This document shows, piece after piece, positions 46,160 through 55,263 of a stretch of 64,000 bases of DNA. The stretch's first letter is position 1, and the number at the start of each line of letters is the position of its first letter. Origin of the DNA: Actinomycetospora straminea (lineage in GTDB: Bacteria; Actinomycetota; Actinomycetes; Mycobacteriales; Pseudonocardiaceae). The stretch is from positions 1-64,000 of the forward strand of contig NZ_JAQZAN010000002.1 in NCBI RefSeq assembly GCF_028737255.1. The letters run 5' to 3'. A program made the translations under genes and the position numbers. The notes beneath the pieces are model-generated. The model did no database searches. It saw only the letters and a program-made list of their open reading frames with translations, and had not been told where the DNA came from.

Positions 46160-46828
46160 ATGCGTGTGACCGTGGCGGGGGCCGGGGCGGTCGGGCGCTC
46201 GATCGCCGCCGAGCTCGTCGAGGCCGACCACGAGGTCATGCTCATCGAGCGCGACCTCGCCCACGTCGAGCCGGAGGCCGTGCCGCAGGCCGAGTGGGTG
46301 CACGCCGACGCCTGCGAGCTCGCCTCGCTCGAGGAGGCGCGCCTGCAGGGCTGCGACGTCGTCATCGCCGCGACCGGCGACGACAAGGTCAACCTCGTGG
46401 TCTCGCTGCTCGCGAAGACCGAGTTCGCGGTGCGCCGGGTGGTCGCGCGCGTGAACGACCCGCGCAACGAGTGGCTGTTCAACGACGCCTGGGGCATCGA
46501 CGTCGCCGTCTCCACCCCGCGCATGCTGGCCGCGATGGTCGAGGAGGCCGTGTCGGTCGGCGACCTCGTGCGCCTGCTGACCCTGCGCCAGGGCACGGCG
46601 AACCTCGTCGAGGTCACGCTGCCCGCCAACACCCCGCTCGCCGGGCGCGCCGTCCGCGAGGTGCCGCTGCCCCGCGAGGCCGCGCTCGTCGCGATCCTGC
46701 GCGGCGGGCGCGTGATCGTCCCCCAGCCCGACGACCCCATCGAGCCCGGCGACGAGATGATGTTCGTCGCGGGCGAGGACGTCGAGGAGGAGATCCAGCG
46801 GGTCCTCAAGGGCGAGCCCGCGGAGTAG
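46160..46828 (+). CDS. ceoC: TrkA/RCK-domain potassium regulatory protein (second)
   Basis: 222 residues. RCK_N (VTVAGAGAVGRSIAAELVEADHEV, ATGDDKVNLVVSLLAKTEF, WGIDVAVSTPRML) and RCK_C (LPANTPLAGRAVREVPLPREA, EPGDEMMFVAGEDV). With ceoB it would form a hetero-oligomeric ring. It follows ceoB almost directly, so both are co-transcribed. Counterpart of Rv2692. No TrkH/KtrB channel gene is in the window. Confidence 0.93.
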   Translation: MRVTVAGAGAVGRSIAAELVEADHEVMLIERDLAHVEPEAVPQAEWVHADACELASLEEARLQGCDVVIAATGDDKVNLVVSLLAKTEFAVRRVVARVNDPRNEWLFNDAWGIDVAVSTPRMLAAMVEEAVSVGDLVRLLTLRQGTANLVEVTLPANTPLAGRAVREVPLPREAALVAILRGGRVIVPQPDDPIEPGDEMMFVAGEDVEEEIQRVLKGEPAE

Positions 46829-46850
46829 CAGCGAACGCGCTGTTCGCTGC
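46828..46850. terminator. Bidirectional hairpin between ceoC and the DUF3159 gene
   Basis: Perfect 9-bp stem GCAGCGAAC / GTTCGCTGC with a 5-base loop, between convergent genes. Confidence 0.7.
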
Positions 46851-46852
46851 CT

Positions 46853-47473
46853 CTAGGCGCGCGAACGGCGCGGTGATCTCCCGCGCGGGGCAGCCCGAAC
46901 GTCCGCCGGGGCCCGGCGACTGCGCCGGATGGCCCACACCGTGACGGCGGCGGCCAGCGCGGCCAGCGGCACGCCCATCGCGATCCGCACCCAGCCGAGC
47001 CACGTGTCGGCGTAGACGGAGTCGTAGAGCCAGCGCTGGACGACGAACCGGGCGCCGAACACGGCCACCCACGCGAGCGAGGCGATGTCGTAGGCGCGCA
47101 GGATCCGCGGGTCGCGCCGCCAGTCCTGGCCCTCGCCGTTGACGAGGTGCCAGATCACGCCGACCAGCGGCCGGCGCACCAGCACCGAGACCAGGAAGAC
47201 CCCGCCGTAGACGAGGCTCGTCCAGATCCCGAGCAGGAAGAAGCCCCGGGCCTCGCCGGTGCGCCAGGCGACGAACGCGCACACCGCGACCCCGAGCAGG
47301 CCCGACAGCGCGGGCTGCACGGCCTCGCCGCGCATGAGCCGCCACGCCGCCACGGCGACCGCGGACACGACCGCGGCGACGATCGACGCCACGAGGTTGC
47401 CGGCGATCGCCTGGACCACGACGAACACCACGACGGGCACGCCCGAGGACACGATCCCCGAGATGCCGCCCAT
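46853..47473 (-). CDS. DUF3159 membrane protein
   Basis: 206 residues from ATG 47473, with six hydrophobic helices (VPVVVFVVVQAIAG, IVAAVVSAVAVAAW, LLGVAVCAFVAW, LLGIWTSLVYGGVFLVSVLVRRP, IASLAWVAVFGARFVVQ, MGVPLAALAAAVTVWAI). Matches DUF3159 (Rv2693c). The true N-terminus is probably further upstream: the frame stays open with strong GC3 bias to 47860 and encodes TPTLLDQ directly before MGG, as family members do. No ATG, GTG or TTG occurs in that frame. A frameshift or an unusual start is possible. Function unknown. Confidence 0.8.
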   Translation of the reverse strand: MGGISGIVSSGVPVVVFVVVQAIAGNLVASIVAAVVSAVAVAAWRLMRGEAVQPALSGLLGVAVCAFVAWRTGEARGFFLLGIWTSLVYGGVFLVSVLVRRPLVGVIWHLVNGEGQDWRRDPRILRAYDIASLAWVAVFGARFVVQRWLYDSVYADTWLGWVRIAMGVPLAALAAAVTVWAIRRSRRAPADVRAAPRGRSPRRSRA

Positions 47474-47860
47474 CTGGTCGAGCAGCGTGGGCGTGCGAGG
47501 CGCGGGGGCCTCGTCCGCGTCGCCCGCCTCGCCCGCCTCGTCCGCCGGCCCCAGGGGCGCGCGCGGCTCCTCGGCGGCCGGCTCGCCGCCACCCGCCGGC
47601 GCGAAGTTCTCCGTCGGCGGGTCCGCGCGCCGCAGGTCGACGGGGCCGGTCGGGGGGTCGACCTCGTCGGCGGGGCGGCGCTCGGGGTGGCGCTCGGAAC
47701 GGTGCCCGGGCAGGGGCTCGGGGAGCGACGAGGAGCGCGTCTCGGGTCGGATGGCGGTCTCCCGGGGGACGGCGGGCCCGTGCTTGCGGCGCCCGCGACG
47801 GCCGGCGGCCGGTGCCCGCCACGGTACGACCCGCGGCGCGGCCGCGGCGCCGGGCCGGTG

Positions 47861-48235
47861 TCAGTGGGCGAGCTGCAGCTCGTAGTACGGGTTGTAGATG
47901 ACCTTGCGCCCGTCGCGGACGGCCACCCGGCCGCTCGCGCGCACCGTGCGGCCCGGCTCGATGCCGGGGATGCGGCGCCGACCCATCCAGACGAGGGTGA
48001 CGCCGTCGGTGCCGTCGAACAGCTCGGCCTCGAGCGTGGCGACCGAGCCGCGCGGACAGATCTCCACCGAGCGCAGGCGGCCCTTGACGGTCACCGCCTC
48101 GCCGGTGCTCGAGTCGCACGCCCGGTCACAGCCCGAACGGACGGCCTCGGCGGACAGGTCGTCGGCGTCGAGGTCACCGACGTCGGAGGTGAGCCGACGG
48201 ACCATGCGACGCAGGAACCCGGTCTCGGCGCTCAT
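47861..48235 (-). CDS. OB-fold nucleic-acid-binding domain protein
   Basis: 124 residues. After a helical N-terminus (FLRRMVRRLTSDV) an OB-type barrel is visible (VTVKGRLRSVEICPRGSVATLEAELFDGTDGVTLVWMGRRRIPGI, GRVAVRDGRKVIYNPYYEL shown here only as landmarks). This small family is conserved next to DUF3159 in actinobacteria (Rv2694c). A nucleic-acid or protein-binding role is inferred from the fold. ATG 48235. Confidence 0.87.
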   Translation of the reverse strand: MSAETGFLRRMVRRLTSDVGDLDADDLSAEAVRSGCDRACDSSTGEAVTVKGRLRSVEICPRGSVATLEAELFDGTDGVTLVWMGRRRIPGIEPGRTVRASGRVAVRDGRKVIYNPYYELQLAH

Positions 48236-48357
48236 GTGTGTGCTCCCGTGCGACGCCGCTGCAGAGCACCCCGAGCGGGCACCCTCGGCCGCGGACATCT
48301 GAAGGATAAACGAGTTCGGGCCCGGCGGTATGCCCGTCCCGGCCTCCGGCACGCGGG

Positions 48358-49092
48358 TCAGGAACGGCCCGGCGAGGTCCCCGCCCCGGCGCGCTGGGGC
48401 AGCATCATCGGGATCACCGGGCCCTCGGGCCGGGTGATCTGGCGGGGCTTGGTCGGCATCGACTCGACCAGCGAGTCCGCGAACTCCTCGGGCACGTCCT
48501 CGGGCACCACGAGCGGCAGCAGCGAGCGCACCGGCAGCGGGTCCGAGGAGCGCGACACGACCGTGCCGCGCAGCATCTCGCGCAGCATCCCGTGCAGCTT
48601 GAGCGCGTGCTGGACCGGGCCGGTGCCGACGCCGCGCAGCATCCAGCGCGGGCCCTCGACGCCGACGACGCGGGCGACGGTGTTGCCGTTGCGGGCCACC
48701 AGCTCGCGGCCCCACTCCCCCCGGTCGCGCCGGATCGTCGCGCCCTCGGACTGCAGCTGGGCGGCGAGCTCCTCGACGAGCTCGGGCCACAGCCCCCCGG
48801 TGCGCGGGGCGGCGAAGGCGCTGACCGTCAGCCGGCCCTCGGGCACCATCGCGTGCACCGCGCGCAGCGGCCCGGACGGGTCCGGCTCGGCCTTGAGGCG
48901 CGCGCCCCGCGGGACGGGCAGCTGCACCGACCCCAGGTCCAGGCGCAGGCGGCCGTCGCGCGGCGCGTCCTCGGCGTCCCACGGGCCCTGCCGCTGGTGG
49001 TGGCGCCGGCCCGCGGGCTCGGCGGCCACGGACACCTGCGCGACCCGCCCGGCGCGGTGCCGGTGGCGCCCCCCGCGCACGTCATCGACCAC
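48358..49092 (-). CDS. DUF3710 protein
   Basis: 244 residues. Conserved core [48 protein letters not shown] and [10 protein letters not shown] identify DUF3710 (Rv2696c). No catalytic motif. GTG 49092 is chosen because GGGGA lies upstream at a normal distance; a downstream GTG at 49080 is an alternative. It overlaps the 3' end of dut by 11 bp. Confidence 0.87.
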   Translation of the reverse strand: MVDDVRGGRHRHRAGRVAQVSVAAEPAGRRHHQRQGPWDAEDAPRDGRLRLDLGSVQLPVPRGARLKAEPDPSGPLRAVHAMVPEGRLTVSAFAAPRTGGLWPELVEELAAQLQSEGATIRRDRGEWGRELVARNGNTVARVVGVEGPRWMLRGVGTGPVQHALKLHGMLREMLRGTVVSRSSDPLPVRSLLPLVVPEDVPEEFADSLVESMPTKPRQITRPEGPVIPMMLPQRAGAGTSPGRS

Positions 49093-49591
49093 GACTGCTG
49101 TCCCCTTCCGTCGCTGGGTGCGGACCCGGCGCGACGCCGGTCGACCCGAAGCCCCCCGTCCCGCGTGCCGACGGCGCCACGTTGGCGAGCGTCTCGAGGT
49201 CGTCGACACCCTCGAGCACCCGGAAGACGGCCTCCTCGACCCGCTGGACCACGAGCTGCGCCACGCGGTCCCCGCGCCGGACGGTGACCGTCCGCGACGG
49301 GTCGTGGTTGACCAGGCAGACCATGACCTCGCCCCGGTAGCCGGCGTCCACCGTGCCGGGGGCGTTGAGCAGGCCCAGGCCCTCGCGGACGGCGAGCCCC
49401 GAGCGCGGCACGACGAAGGCCGCGTACCCGTCGGGCAGCACCAGCGCGACGCCGGTGCCCACCAGCGCCCGTTCCCCGGGCGCCAGCTCCACGTCGCGGG
49501 CGGCCGCGAGGTCCGCCCCGGCGTCGCCGGGCCGGGCCCGGGACGGCACGGGCAGCCCCGGGTCGAGGCGGACGATGTCGACCTGCACCAC
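49082..49591 (-). CDS. dut: dUTP diphosphatase
   Basis: 169 residues. All five trimeric dUTPase motifs are present: [31 protein letters not shown] (catalytic Asp), RGDRVAQLV and the C-terminal [10 protein letters not shown]. It hydrolyses dUTP to dUMP. GTG 49591 lies two bases after the predicted transcription start; GTG 49588 is equally possible. Counterpart of Rv2697c. Confidence 0.95.
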   Translation of the reverse strand: MVQVDIVRLDPGLPVPSRARPGDAGADLAAARDVELAPGERALVGTGVALVLPDGYAAFVVPRSGLAVREGLGLLNAPGTVDAGYRGEVMVCLVNHDPSRTVTVRRGDRVAQLVVQRVEEAVFRVLEGVDDLETLANVAPSARGTGGFGSTGVAPGPHPATEGDSSRGR

Positions 49592-49599
49592 GGCCGGCG

Positions 49600-49609
49600 A
49601 GACTACTCT
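49600..49609. promoter_or_regulatory. Overlapping divergent -10 elements (dut and DUF3093)
   Basis: AGACTACTCT contains TAGTCT on the minus strand (49605-49600) for dut and TACTCT on the plus strand (49604-49609) for the DUF3093 gene. Both starts follow within 8-10 bases, so both transcripts look leaderless and the two promoters cannot be occupied together. Confidence 0.5.
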
Positions 49610-49616
49610 GGGTGTC

Positions 49617-50099
49617 GTGAGCTCCCCGCGGCCCTCACCGGGACCCGACGCGGACCCGCAGACGCCGGTCCCGTTCAGCGAGCGCCTCGTCGTGCCCTGG
49701 TGGTGGTGGCCGCCGGCGCTGCTGATGGCGGGGCTCCTGGCGGCGGAGCTGCACATGGGCTACCCGGGCGTGCGCTCGTGGCTGCCCTACGTGCTCCTGC
49801 TGCCCCTGGCCGTGGTCCTGCTCGTGTGGTTGGGGCGCGTGCGCGTCGCCGTGGACGGCGGCGTGCTGCGCGCCGGGGACGCCCGCCTGCCGCTCGACCG
49901 GATCGGGCAGGTGGACGTCGTGCGCGGCGAGGCCAAGCGGGAGGCCCTCGGCCCCCAGCTCGACCCCGAGGCGCACGTCCTGCACCGGCCGTGGATCGGG
50001 CCGGCCGTCCGGGTCGAGGTGCTCGACCCGGACGACCCCGTGCCCTACTGGGTCGTGTCGACCCGTCGTCCGGAGCAGCTCATCGCCACTCTCGAGTAA
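49617..50099 (+). CDS. DUF3093 membrane protein
   Basis: 160 residues. Two hydrophobic helices near the N-terminus ([21 protein letters not shown] and [19 protein letters not shown]) are followed by a soluble domain with [16 protein letters not shown] and [19 protein letters not shown]. Matches DUF3093 (Rv2698). Function unknown. GTG 49617 fits the leaderless promoter. Confidence 0.9.
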   Translation: MSSPRPSPGPDADPQTPVPFSERLVVPWWWWPPALLMAGLLAAELHMGYPGVRSWLPYVLLLPLAVVLLVWLGRVRVAVDGGVLRAGDARLPLDRIGQVDVVRGEAKREALGPQLDPEAHVLHRPWIGPAVRVEVLDPDDPVPYWVVSTRRPEQLIATLE

Positions 50100-50120
50100 C
50101 CACCGGAGCGCGACGGCGCC

Positions 50121-50157
50121 GGGCAGAGCACTGCGACGAAGGAGCAGTGCACTGCCC
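50121..50157. terminator. Bidirectional hairpin between DUF3093 and DUF4193
   Basis: GGGCAG-AG-CACTGC pairs with GCAGTG-CA-CTGCCC: two 6-bp stems separated by a 2-base internal loop, with a 9-base apical loop. Lies between convergent genes. Confidence 0.65.
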
Positions 50158-50174
50158 AAGCCTTGGAGCGGCCA

Positions 50175-50477
50175 TCAAGCCGCGCAGTCGCGGCAGATGA
50201 ACATGCCGCCGCGCTGGTCCGCCAGCCGGCTGCGGTGGTGGACGAGGAAGCAGCTCCCGCAGGTGAACTCGTCGGCCTGCTTGGGCAGCACGCGAACCGT
50301 CAGTTCCTCGCCGGAGAGGTCGGCACCCGGGAGCTCGAAGCTCTCGGCGGTGTCGGTCTCGTCGACGTCGACGGCGGCGGACTGCGCTTCGTTGCGCCGG
50401 GCCTTGAGCTCCTCGAGGGAGTCCTCGCCCATCTCGTCGGTCTCGTTGCGGCGCGGGGCGTCGTAGTCGGTCGCCAT
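50175..50477 (-). CDS. DUF4193 zinc-ribbon-like protein
   Basis: 100 residues. Acidic N-terminal half (RNETDEMGEDSLEELKARRNE, landmarks) and a C-terminal CxxC...CxxC pair (FTCGSCFLVHHRSRL, FICRDCAA), predicting a zinc ribbon. Counterpart of Rv2699c, highly conserved in actinobacteria; molecular role not established here. ATG 50477. Confidence 0.92.
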   Translation of the reverse strand: MATDYDAPRRNETDEMGEDSLEELKARRNEAQSAAVDVDETDTAESFELPGADLSGEELTVRVLPKQADEFTCGSCFLVHHRSRLADQRGGMFICRDCAA

Positions 50478-50812
50478 AGCGTGTCCCACCCTCGGTCTTG
50501 CCCGGTTTCCTGCCGGTCCCATCTCGGTCGTGCGGCAGCACAACGCGGGACGGCGACCGTTTGTGCCGGACCCGGAAAGTGACCCGGGTCTCACCCGGGG
50601 TCCTGCGGCACGGACGAGGCGGACGTCCGCGCGGCTGCGGAGCGGCGGGAGGGTAACCCACGGGACCCCGCGCGGTCAGGAGGCCCCGGGAGGGTGTCGG
50701 GATCGTGACCCGCCACACCGCCTGCTGCTGCCGCGGCGGCCGCTCGCGTGGCCGGTCCCACTACCCTGGCGCGGACACGGGCAGCGCGGTCAGCGGGTCG
50801 GGAGGGCGTCGG
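50478..50812. promoter_or_regulatory. Divergent control region DUF4193 / cei
   Basis: 335 bp. TACCCT at 50762-50767 is a good -10 for cei, and GGAGGG at 50801-50806 is its ribosome-binding site. No other feature is clear. Confidence 0.45.
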
Positions 50813-51469
50813 TTGGTCGGCACGGTCAGGGCGGGGACGTCGCGGGTGCGCGAGGTCTACCGGCGACGCAACCTCGTCCCGGCGACGGTGCTCGTGGTGG
50901 TGCTCGCGGTGGCGAGCATCGTGACGTGGACGGTGGTGTTCACCAACTCCACCGCGGGCTCGGTGACCACCTGCAACACCTCGCCCGTGCCGGGCGCCGG
51001 GGCGCCGCAGGCCACCGACGCGCTCGACGACCAGGCCGCGGCGGCCCCGGGCGACGTGCGGGTCAAGGTGCTCAACGGCGCCGGCACCCGCGGGCAGGCC
51101 CAGCTGGCGGCCGCCGAGCTGGGCGAGCTGGGCATCGCCGAGGCCGCGCCGCCGGACAACGACCCCCTCTACCCCGCACAGGACCTCTCCTGCGTCGGCC
51201 AGATCCGCTACGGCCCCGAGGGGGCGTCGGCGGCGCGGACGCTGAGCCTCGTCGTCCCGTGCGCCGAGCTCGTGGCCGACCGGCGCGAGGGCAGCGAGGT
51301 CGACCTCGCCCTCGGCGACGACTTCCGCGACATCGCCCCGCCCCAGCCCGTCACCGAGGCCCTGCGCGCCCTCTCGCGCCAGACCGCCACCGACGGCTCC
51401 GGCGCGCCCGCGCCCGTCCCGGACGACGCCACGCTCTCCGCGCTGCGGTCGGTGGACTGCAGCACCTAG
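50813..51469 (+). CDS. cei: Envelope integrity protein Cei, LytR_C domain
   Basis: 218 residues. One N-terminal membrane anchor (LVPATVLVVVLAVASIVTWTV), an extracytoplasmic linker, then a LytR C-terminal-type domain (VRVKVLNGAGTRGQAQLAA, LSLVVPCAELV) with two Cys that could pair. Counterpart of Rv2700. The TTG start at 50813 is preferred over upstream GTG 50705 because GGAGGG lies seven bases before it and the likely -10 lies downstream of 50705. Confidence 0.82.
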   Translation: MVGTVRAGTSRVREVYRRRNLVPATVLVVVLAVASIVTWTVVFTNSTAGSVTTCNTSPVPGAGAPQATDALDDQAAAAPGDVRVKVLNGAGTRGQAQLAAAELGELGIAEAAPPDNDPLYPAQDLSCVGQIRYGPEGASAARTLSLVVPCAELVADRREGSEVDLALGDDFRDIAPPQPVTEALRALSRQTATDGSGAPAPVPDDATLSALRSVDCST

Positions 51470-51476
51470 TCAGCAC

Positions 51477-52328
51477 CTAGCCGATCCCGCCCGCGCCCTC
51501 CGCCACGAGCAGCGCGGTCAGCGGGCCCGCCAGCGCCGGGGCCGCGACGACGGTCGCCGCGTCGCCGAGGCCGTCGGGGTCCGCGCCGGGCAGCCGCACC
51601 ACCGCCCCGGCCTCCTGCGCGATGAGCCCGCCCGCGGCGTGGTCCCAGGGGTGCAGGCCGTGCTCGTAGAAGCCGTCGAGCCACCCGGCGGCCACGGCGC
51701 ACAGGTCCAGCGACGCGCAGCCGGTGCGGCGGACGTCCCCGATCCGGGCCGCGATGCGCGCCAGCACCGCCGCCTGCCGGCCGCGGCGTCCCGGGTCGTA
51801 GCCGAGACCCGTGCCCACGACCGCCAGGGACAGGTCCTCGAGGGTCGTCACGCGCAGCGGCTCGCCGTCGCGGTGCGCGCCGTGCCCGCGGGCCGCCCGC
51901 CACACCCGCCCCGAGACCGGCTCGACGACCGCCCCGGCCACCACCTGCCCGTCCACCTCGGCGCCGAGGGACACCGAGAACCAGGGCAGCCCGTGGGTGT
52001 AGTTCACGGTGCCGTCGATGGGGTCGACGATCCAGCGGACCTGGCCCGGCGCGGGGCTGCCGCTGGTGCCGCCCTCCTCGCCGAGCACGAGGTCGTCCGG
52101 GCGCGCCGCCGCGAGCCGCTCCCGCACCAGCGCCTCGCAGGCCGTGTCCCCCTCGGTGACGACGTCGGTGGCGGAGCTCTTGGTGCCCAGCCGGTCGCGG
52201 CCCACGACGCGCTCGCGGACCTCGAGGGCCAGCGCGGCGGTCTCGGCGGCCACGGCGACCGCGAGCTCCTCCAGGACGACGGGATCGGGGTGCTCCACCG
52301 CCGCATCCGACCACAGGGGGGTGTCCAC
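51477..52328 (-). CDS. suhB: Inositol-1-monophosphatase family protein
   Basis: 283 residues. Metal-binding motifs [21 protein letters not shown] and HPWDHAAGG. It dephosphorylates inositol-1-phosphate or related sugar phosphates, feeding phosphatidylinositol and mycothiol pathways in actinobacteria. Counterpart of Rv2701c. Convergent with cei; only 7 bp separate the stops, and both stops lie in copies of a short AGCACCTAG repeat. GTG 52328. Confidence 0.93.
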   Translation of the reverse strand: MDTPLWSDAAVEHPDPVVLEELAVAVAAETAALALEVRERVVGRDRLGTKSSATDVVTEGDTACEALVRERLAAARPDDLVLGEEGGTSGSPAPGQVRWIVDPIDGTVNYTHGLPWFSVSLGAEVDGQVVAGAVVEPVSGRVWRAARGHGAHRDGEPLRVTTLEDLSLAVVGTGLGYDPGRRGRQAAVLARIAARIGDVRRTGCASLDLCAVAAGWLDGFYEHGLHPWDHAAGGLIAQEAGAVVRLPGADPDGLGDAATVVAAPALAGPLTALLVAEGAGGIG

Positions 52329-52468
52329 TCGACGACGTGCAGGTCACCGCCCGGTGATCGCGCTCCGCAGTCGCCGCCGACGGCCTCGGAATCGATCCCG
52401 CACGGACGTCGGAGCAGGTCGCGGGCGGGGCACGACCGAGAGGTGCGACGGCGGGCCGTTCCGCTCGT

Positions 52469-52474
52469 TACAAT
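52469..52474 (+). promoter_or_regulatory. -10 element of sigA
   Basis: TACAAT, close to consensus TATAAT, 130 bp upstream of the sigA start. The 277-bp leader contains no other evident gene. Confidence 0.55.
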
Positions 52475-52605
52475 GGAGCACGAGCCGAGGCGGTTCACCG
52501 GGAGGCACCGGGGCCCTCGACGTCGTCCCGCGTCCGGGTGGCCATCCCGCGACCCCGGTCGTCGATCCCGTCGCCGTTCAAGCCGTTCGTCACGAAAGGT
52601 CGTCT

Positions 52606-54000
52606 GTGGCAGCCGCAAAGTCCGCAACCCGACGCCGCGTCGCCGACGCCGCCGACACTGACGCAGCCGCCGCGGGCGGCCCGGTCGGTGTGGTCGCCGC
52701 TCCCGACGACGCCCCGGAGGCGCCGGCGAAGAAGACGACGACGCGCACGGCCAAGGGCGGCAAGAAGGCCCCCGCCAAGGGCAAGGGTGCGGCCGCCGGG
52801 ACGAAGACCGACGCCGACGCGCCCGAGGGCGGCGAGGAGATCGAGGGCGCCGACGGTCCCGAGGGCGCGGACCTCGAGGGGCTCGAGGGCGCCGAGCTCG
52901 AGGCCGCGGGCACCGAGGAGCTCACCGAGGACGTCGTCGTCCTGGGCGCCGAGGTGGTCGAGGCCGCCGAGGTGGAGACCGAGGAGCCCTCCGAGGAGGA
53001 CAAGAAGTCCGGCGACTTCGTCTGGGACGAGGAGGAGTCCGAGGCGCTGCGCCAGGCGCGCAAGGACGCCGAGCTCACCGCGTCCGCCGACTCGGTCCGC
53101 GCCTACCTCAAGCAGATCGGCAAGGTGGCGCTGCTCAACGCCGAGGAGGAGGTCGAGCTCGCCAAGCGCATCGAGGCCGGCCTCTACGCCTCCGAGCGGC
53201 TGCGCAAGGTCGCCGAGGCCCAGCAGGAGCTCGCGACGCAGATGCGGCGCGACCTGCGGTGGATCGTCCGCGACGGCGAGCGCGCCAAGTCCCACCTCCT
53301 CGAGGCCAACCTGCGCCTCGTGGTCTCGCTGGCCAAGCGCTACACCGGCCGCGGCATGGCGTTCCTGGACCTCATCCAGGAGGGCAACCTCGGTCTGATC
53401 CGTGCGGTCGAGAAGTTCGACTACACCAAGGGCTACAAGTTCTCGACCTACGCGACGTGGTGGATCCGCCAGGCCATCACCCGCGCGATGGCCGACCAGG
53501 CGCGCACCATCCGCATCCCGGTGCACATGGTCGAGGTCATCAACAAGCTCGGTCGCATCCAGCGCGAGCTGCTCCAGGACCTGGGCCGCGAGCCCACCCC
53601 GGAGGAGCTCGCCAAGGAGATGGACATCACCCCGGACAAGGTGCTGGAGATCCAGCAGTACGCCCGGGAGCCGATCAGCCTCGACCAGACCATCGGCGAC
53701 GAGGGCGACTCGCAGCTCGGTGACTTCATCGAGGACTCCGAGGCCGTCGTGGCCGTCGACGCGGTGTCGTTCACGCTGCTGCAGGACCAGCTGCAGTCGG
53801 TCCTCGCGACGCTCTCCGAGCGCGAGGCGGGTGTCGTGCGCCTGCGCTTCGGGCTCACCGACGGCCAGCCGCGCACGCTCGACGAGATCGGCCAGGTCTA
53901 CGGCGTGACGCGCGAGCGCATCCGCCAGATCGAGTCGAAGACCATGTCGAAGCTGCGCCACCCCTCGCGCTCGCAGGTCCTGCGCGACTACCTGGACTAG
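52606..54000 (+). CDS. sigA: Principal RNA polymerase sigma factor
   Basis: 464 residues. A Lys/Ala- then Glu-rich N-terminal extension (about 1-140) is followed by region 1.2 ([28 protein letters not shown] as landmark), region 2 ([35 protein letters not shown], the -10 recognition helix), region 3 and region 4 ([19 protein letters not shown]). GTG 52606 follows GAAAGG. Counterpart of Rv2703; the ppgK gene found beside it in M. tuberculosis is absent here. A strong terminator follows. Confidence 0.97.
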   Translation: MAAAKSATRRRVADAADTDAAAAGGPVGVVAAPDDAPEAPAKKTTTRTAKGGKKAPAKGKGAAAGTKTDADAPEGGEEIEGADGPEGADLEGLEGAELEAAGTEELTEDVVVLGAEVVEAAEVETEEPSEEDKKSGDFVWDEEESEALRQARKDAELTASADSVRAYLKQIGKVALLNAEEEVELAKRIEAGLYASERLRKVAEAQQELATQMRRDLRWIVRDGERAKSHLLEANLRLVVSLAKRYTGRGMAFLDLIQEGNLGLIRAVEKFDYTKGYKFSTYATWWIRQAITRAMADQARTIRIPVHMVEVINKLGRIQRELLQDLGREPTPEELAKEMDITPDKVLEIQQYAREPISLDQTIGDEGDSQLGDFIEDSEAVVAVDAVSFTLLQDQLQSVLATLSEREAGVVRLRFGLTDGQPRTLDEIGQVYGVTRERIRQIESKTMSKLRHPSRSQVLRDYLD

Positions 54001-54024
54001 GTCGGCACCGACTCTCCGACGCGC

Positions 54025-54050
54025 GGCCCCCGAGCTCCGGCTCGGGGGCC
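54025..54050 (+). terminator. sigA terminator
   Basis: Perfect 11-bp stem (54025-54035 with 54040-54050) and 4-base loop, followed by a T-rich TTCGTCGTT. Confidence 0.85.
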
Positions 54051-54232
54051 GTTCGTCGTTCCGGGGGCTCCGCGCCGGCCGGGCGTCGGGCACCGTGCGG
54101 GGCCAGGCACTACTGCGCCGGACGGCCCAACCACGTGCGCGCCCGAGACGGGACCTCCGGCCCTTCCCCCGAGATGCCTGTGCGCGGAAATTGTTTCCTG
54201 TTCGCGCGGCAACGGTGTCGAGGGAGGACGCG

Positions 54233-54469
54233 ATGGCCACGTACGCCTACCGCTGTCCCGACTGCGGCGCCTTCGACACGATCCGCCCGATGGGTGAGGC
54301 ACCGGAGCGCGTGGAGTGCCCACGCTGCGCTGCGCCCTCGCCGCGAGCGTGGACGGCTCCACGCCTCGCAGGGATGAACCCGGCGCTGCGCTCGGCGCTC
54401 GCACGGGAGGAAGCCAGCCGCGACGCACCCGAGGTCGTCACGCGCGCCTCGGGCACGACGCGTCGCTGA
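54233..54469 (+). CDS. fmdB: FmdB-family zinc ribbon protein
   Basis: 78 residues. YAYRCPDCGAF and VECPRCAAPS give the CxxC/CxxC ribbon of FmdB, a putative regulator found with formamidase/acetamidase genes. ATG 54233 follows GAGGGAGG. First of a three-gene unit with amiS and fmdA. Confidence 0.87.
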   Translation: MATYAYRCPDCGAFDTIRPMGEAPERVECPRCAAPSPRAWTAPRLAGMNPALRSALAREEASRDAPEVVTRASGTTRR

Positions 54470-54532
54470 CCGGACGTGCGGGCGGGTCGGCCGCCCCGCC
54501 GGTCGGACGTCCTCGTCCAGGGAGGGCCACCA

Positions 54533-55198
54533 GTGGCAGCAACCGGCCTGTTCTACGTCGGAGCGGTCCTGTTCGTGAACGGACTGCTGCTCCTCGGCTT
54601 CATCGAGGCCAAGGCGGCAGCCATCATGAACCTGTTCGTCGGGACGCTCCAGGTCGTCACCCCGACGTTCCTGATCTTCACGGCGAACGGCGACCCGGAC
54701 ACGATCCTCCAGGCATCCGGCCTGTACCTCTTCGGTTTCACCTACCTGTACGTCGGCATCGGCCTCCTCGGCGACCTCGACACCACCGGCGTCGGCTGGT
54801 TCTCGCTGTTCGTGGCCATCGCGGCGGTCGGCTACTCGTACGTGAACTTCGCGCTGCTCGACAACCTGCCCTTCGGCGTGATCTGGCTGATGTGGGCCTT
54901 CCTGTGGACCCTGTTCTTCCTCGTGCTGGGGCTGAAGCGTGAGTCCATGACCCGGTACACGGGCTGGGTCACGCTCATCGAGGCCTGGGTGACCGCCGCG
55001 ATCCCCGGGTTCCTGCTGCTGACCGGTCAGTGGCCGGCGACCGCTCCCACCGCGATCGTGCTCGGGGCCATCGCCGTCGTCATGGCGCTCGTCCTCCTGC
55101 CGATGCTGCGGCCGCCCGGGCGGCGGACGGCGAGGGCCGGCGAGGGCGGCCCGGCGCCCGTCGAGACACCGACCGACCAGGAGTACAGCCGGACCTGA
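54533..55198 (+). CDS. AmiS/UreI-family amide or urea channel
   Basis: 221 residues with six transmembrane helices (FYVGAVLFVNGLLLLGFI, AAIMNLFVGTLQVVTPTF, LFGFTYLYVGIGLL, WFSLFVAIAAVGYSYVNF, FGVIWLMWAFLWTLFFLVLGL, WVTAAIPGFLLL). VNGLLLLG and YLYVGI are family signatures. It should conduct short amides or urea. GTG 54533 follows GGAGGG. Its position before the acetamidase gene points to amide uptake. Confidence 0.9.
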   Translation: MAATGLFYVGAVLFVNGLLLLGFIEAKAAAIMNLFVGTLQVVTPTFLIFTANGDPDTILQASGLYLFGFTYLYVGIGLLGDLDTTGVGWFSLFVAIAAVGYSYVNFALLDNLPFGVIWLMWAFLWTLFFLVLGLKRESMTRYTGWVTLIEAWVTAAIPGFLLLTGQWPATAPTAIVLGAIAVVMALVLLPMLRPPGRRTARAGEGGPAPVETPTDQEYSRT

Positions 55199-55263
55199 TC
55201 CCCGCCTCGTCCGCAACACCCCCGGCCGGCGAGCGCCGGCCCCGTTGGAGAAGGTGATCGCCC

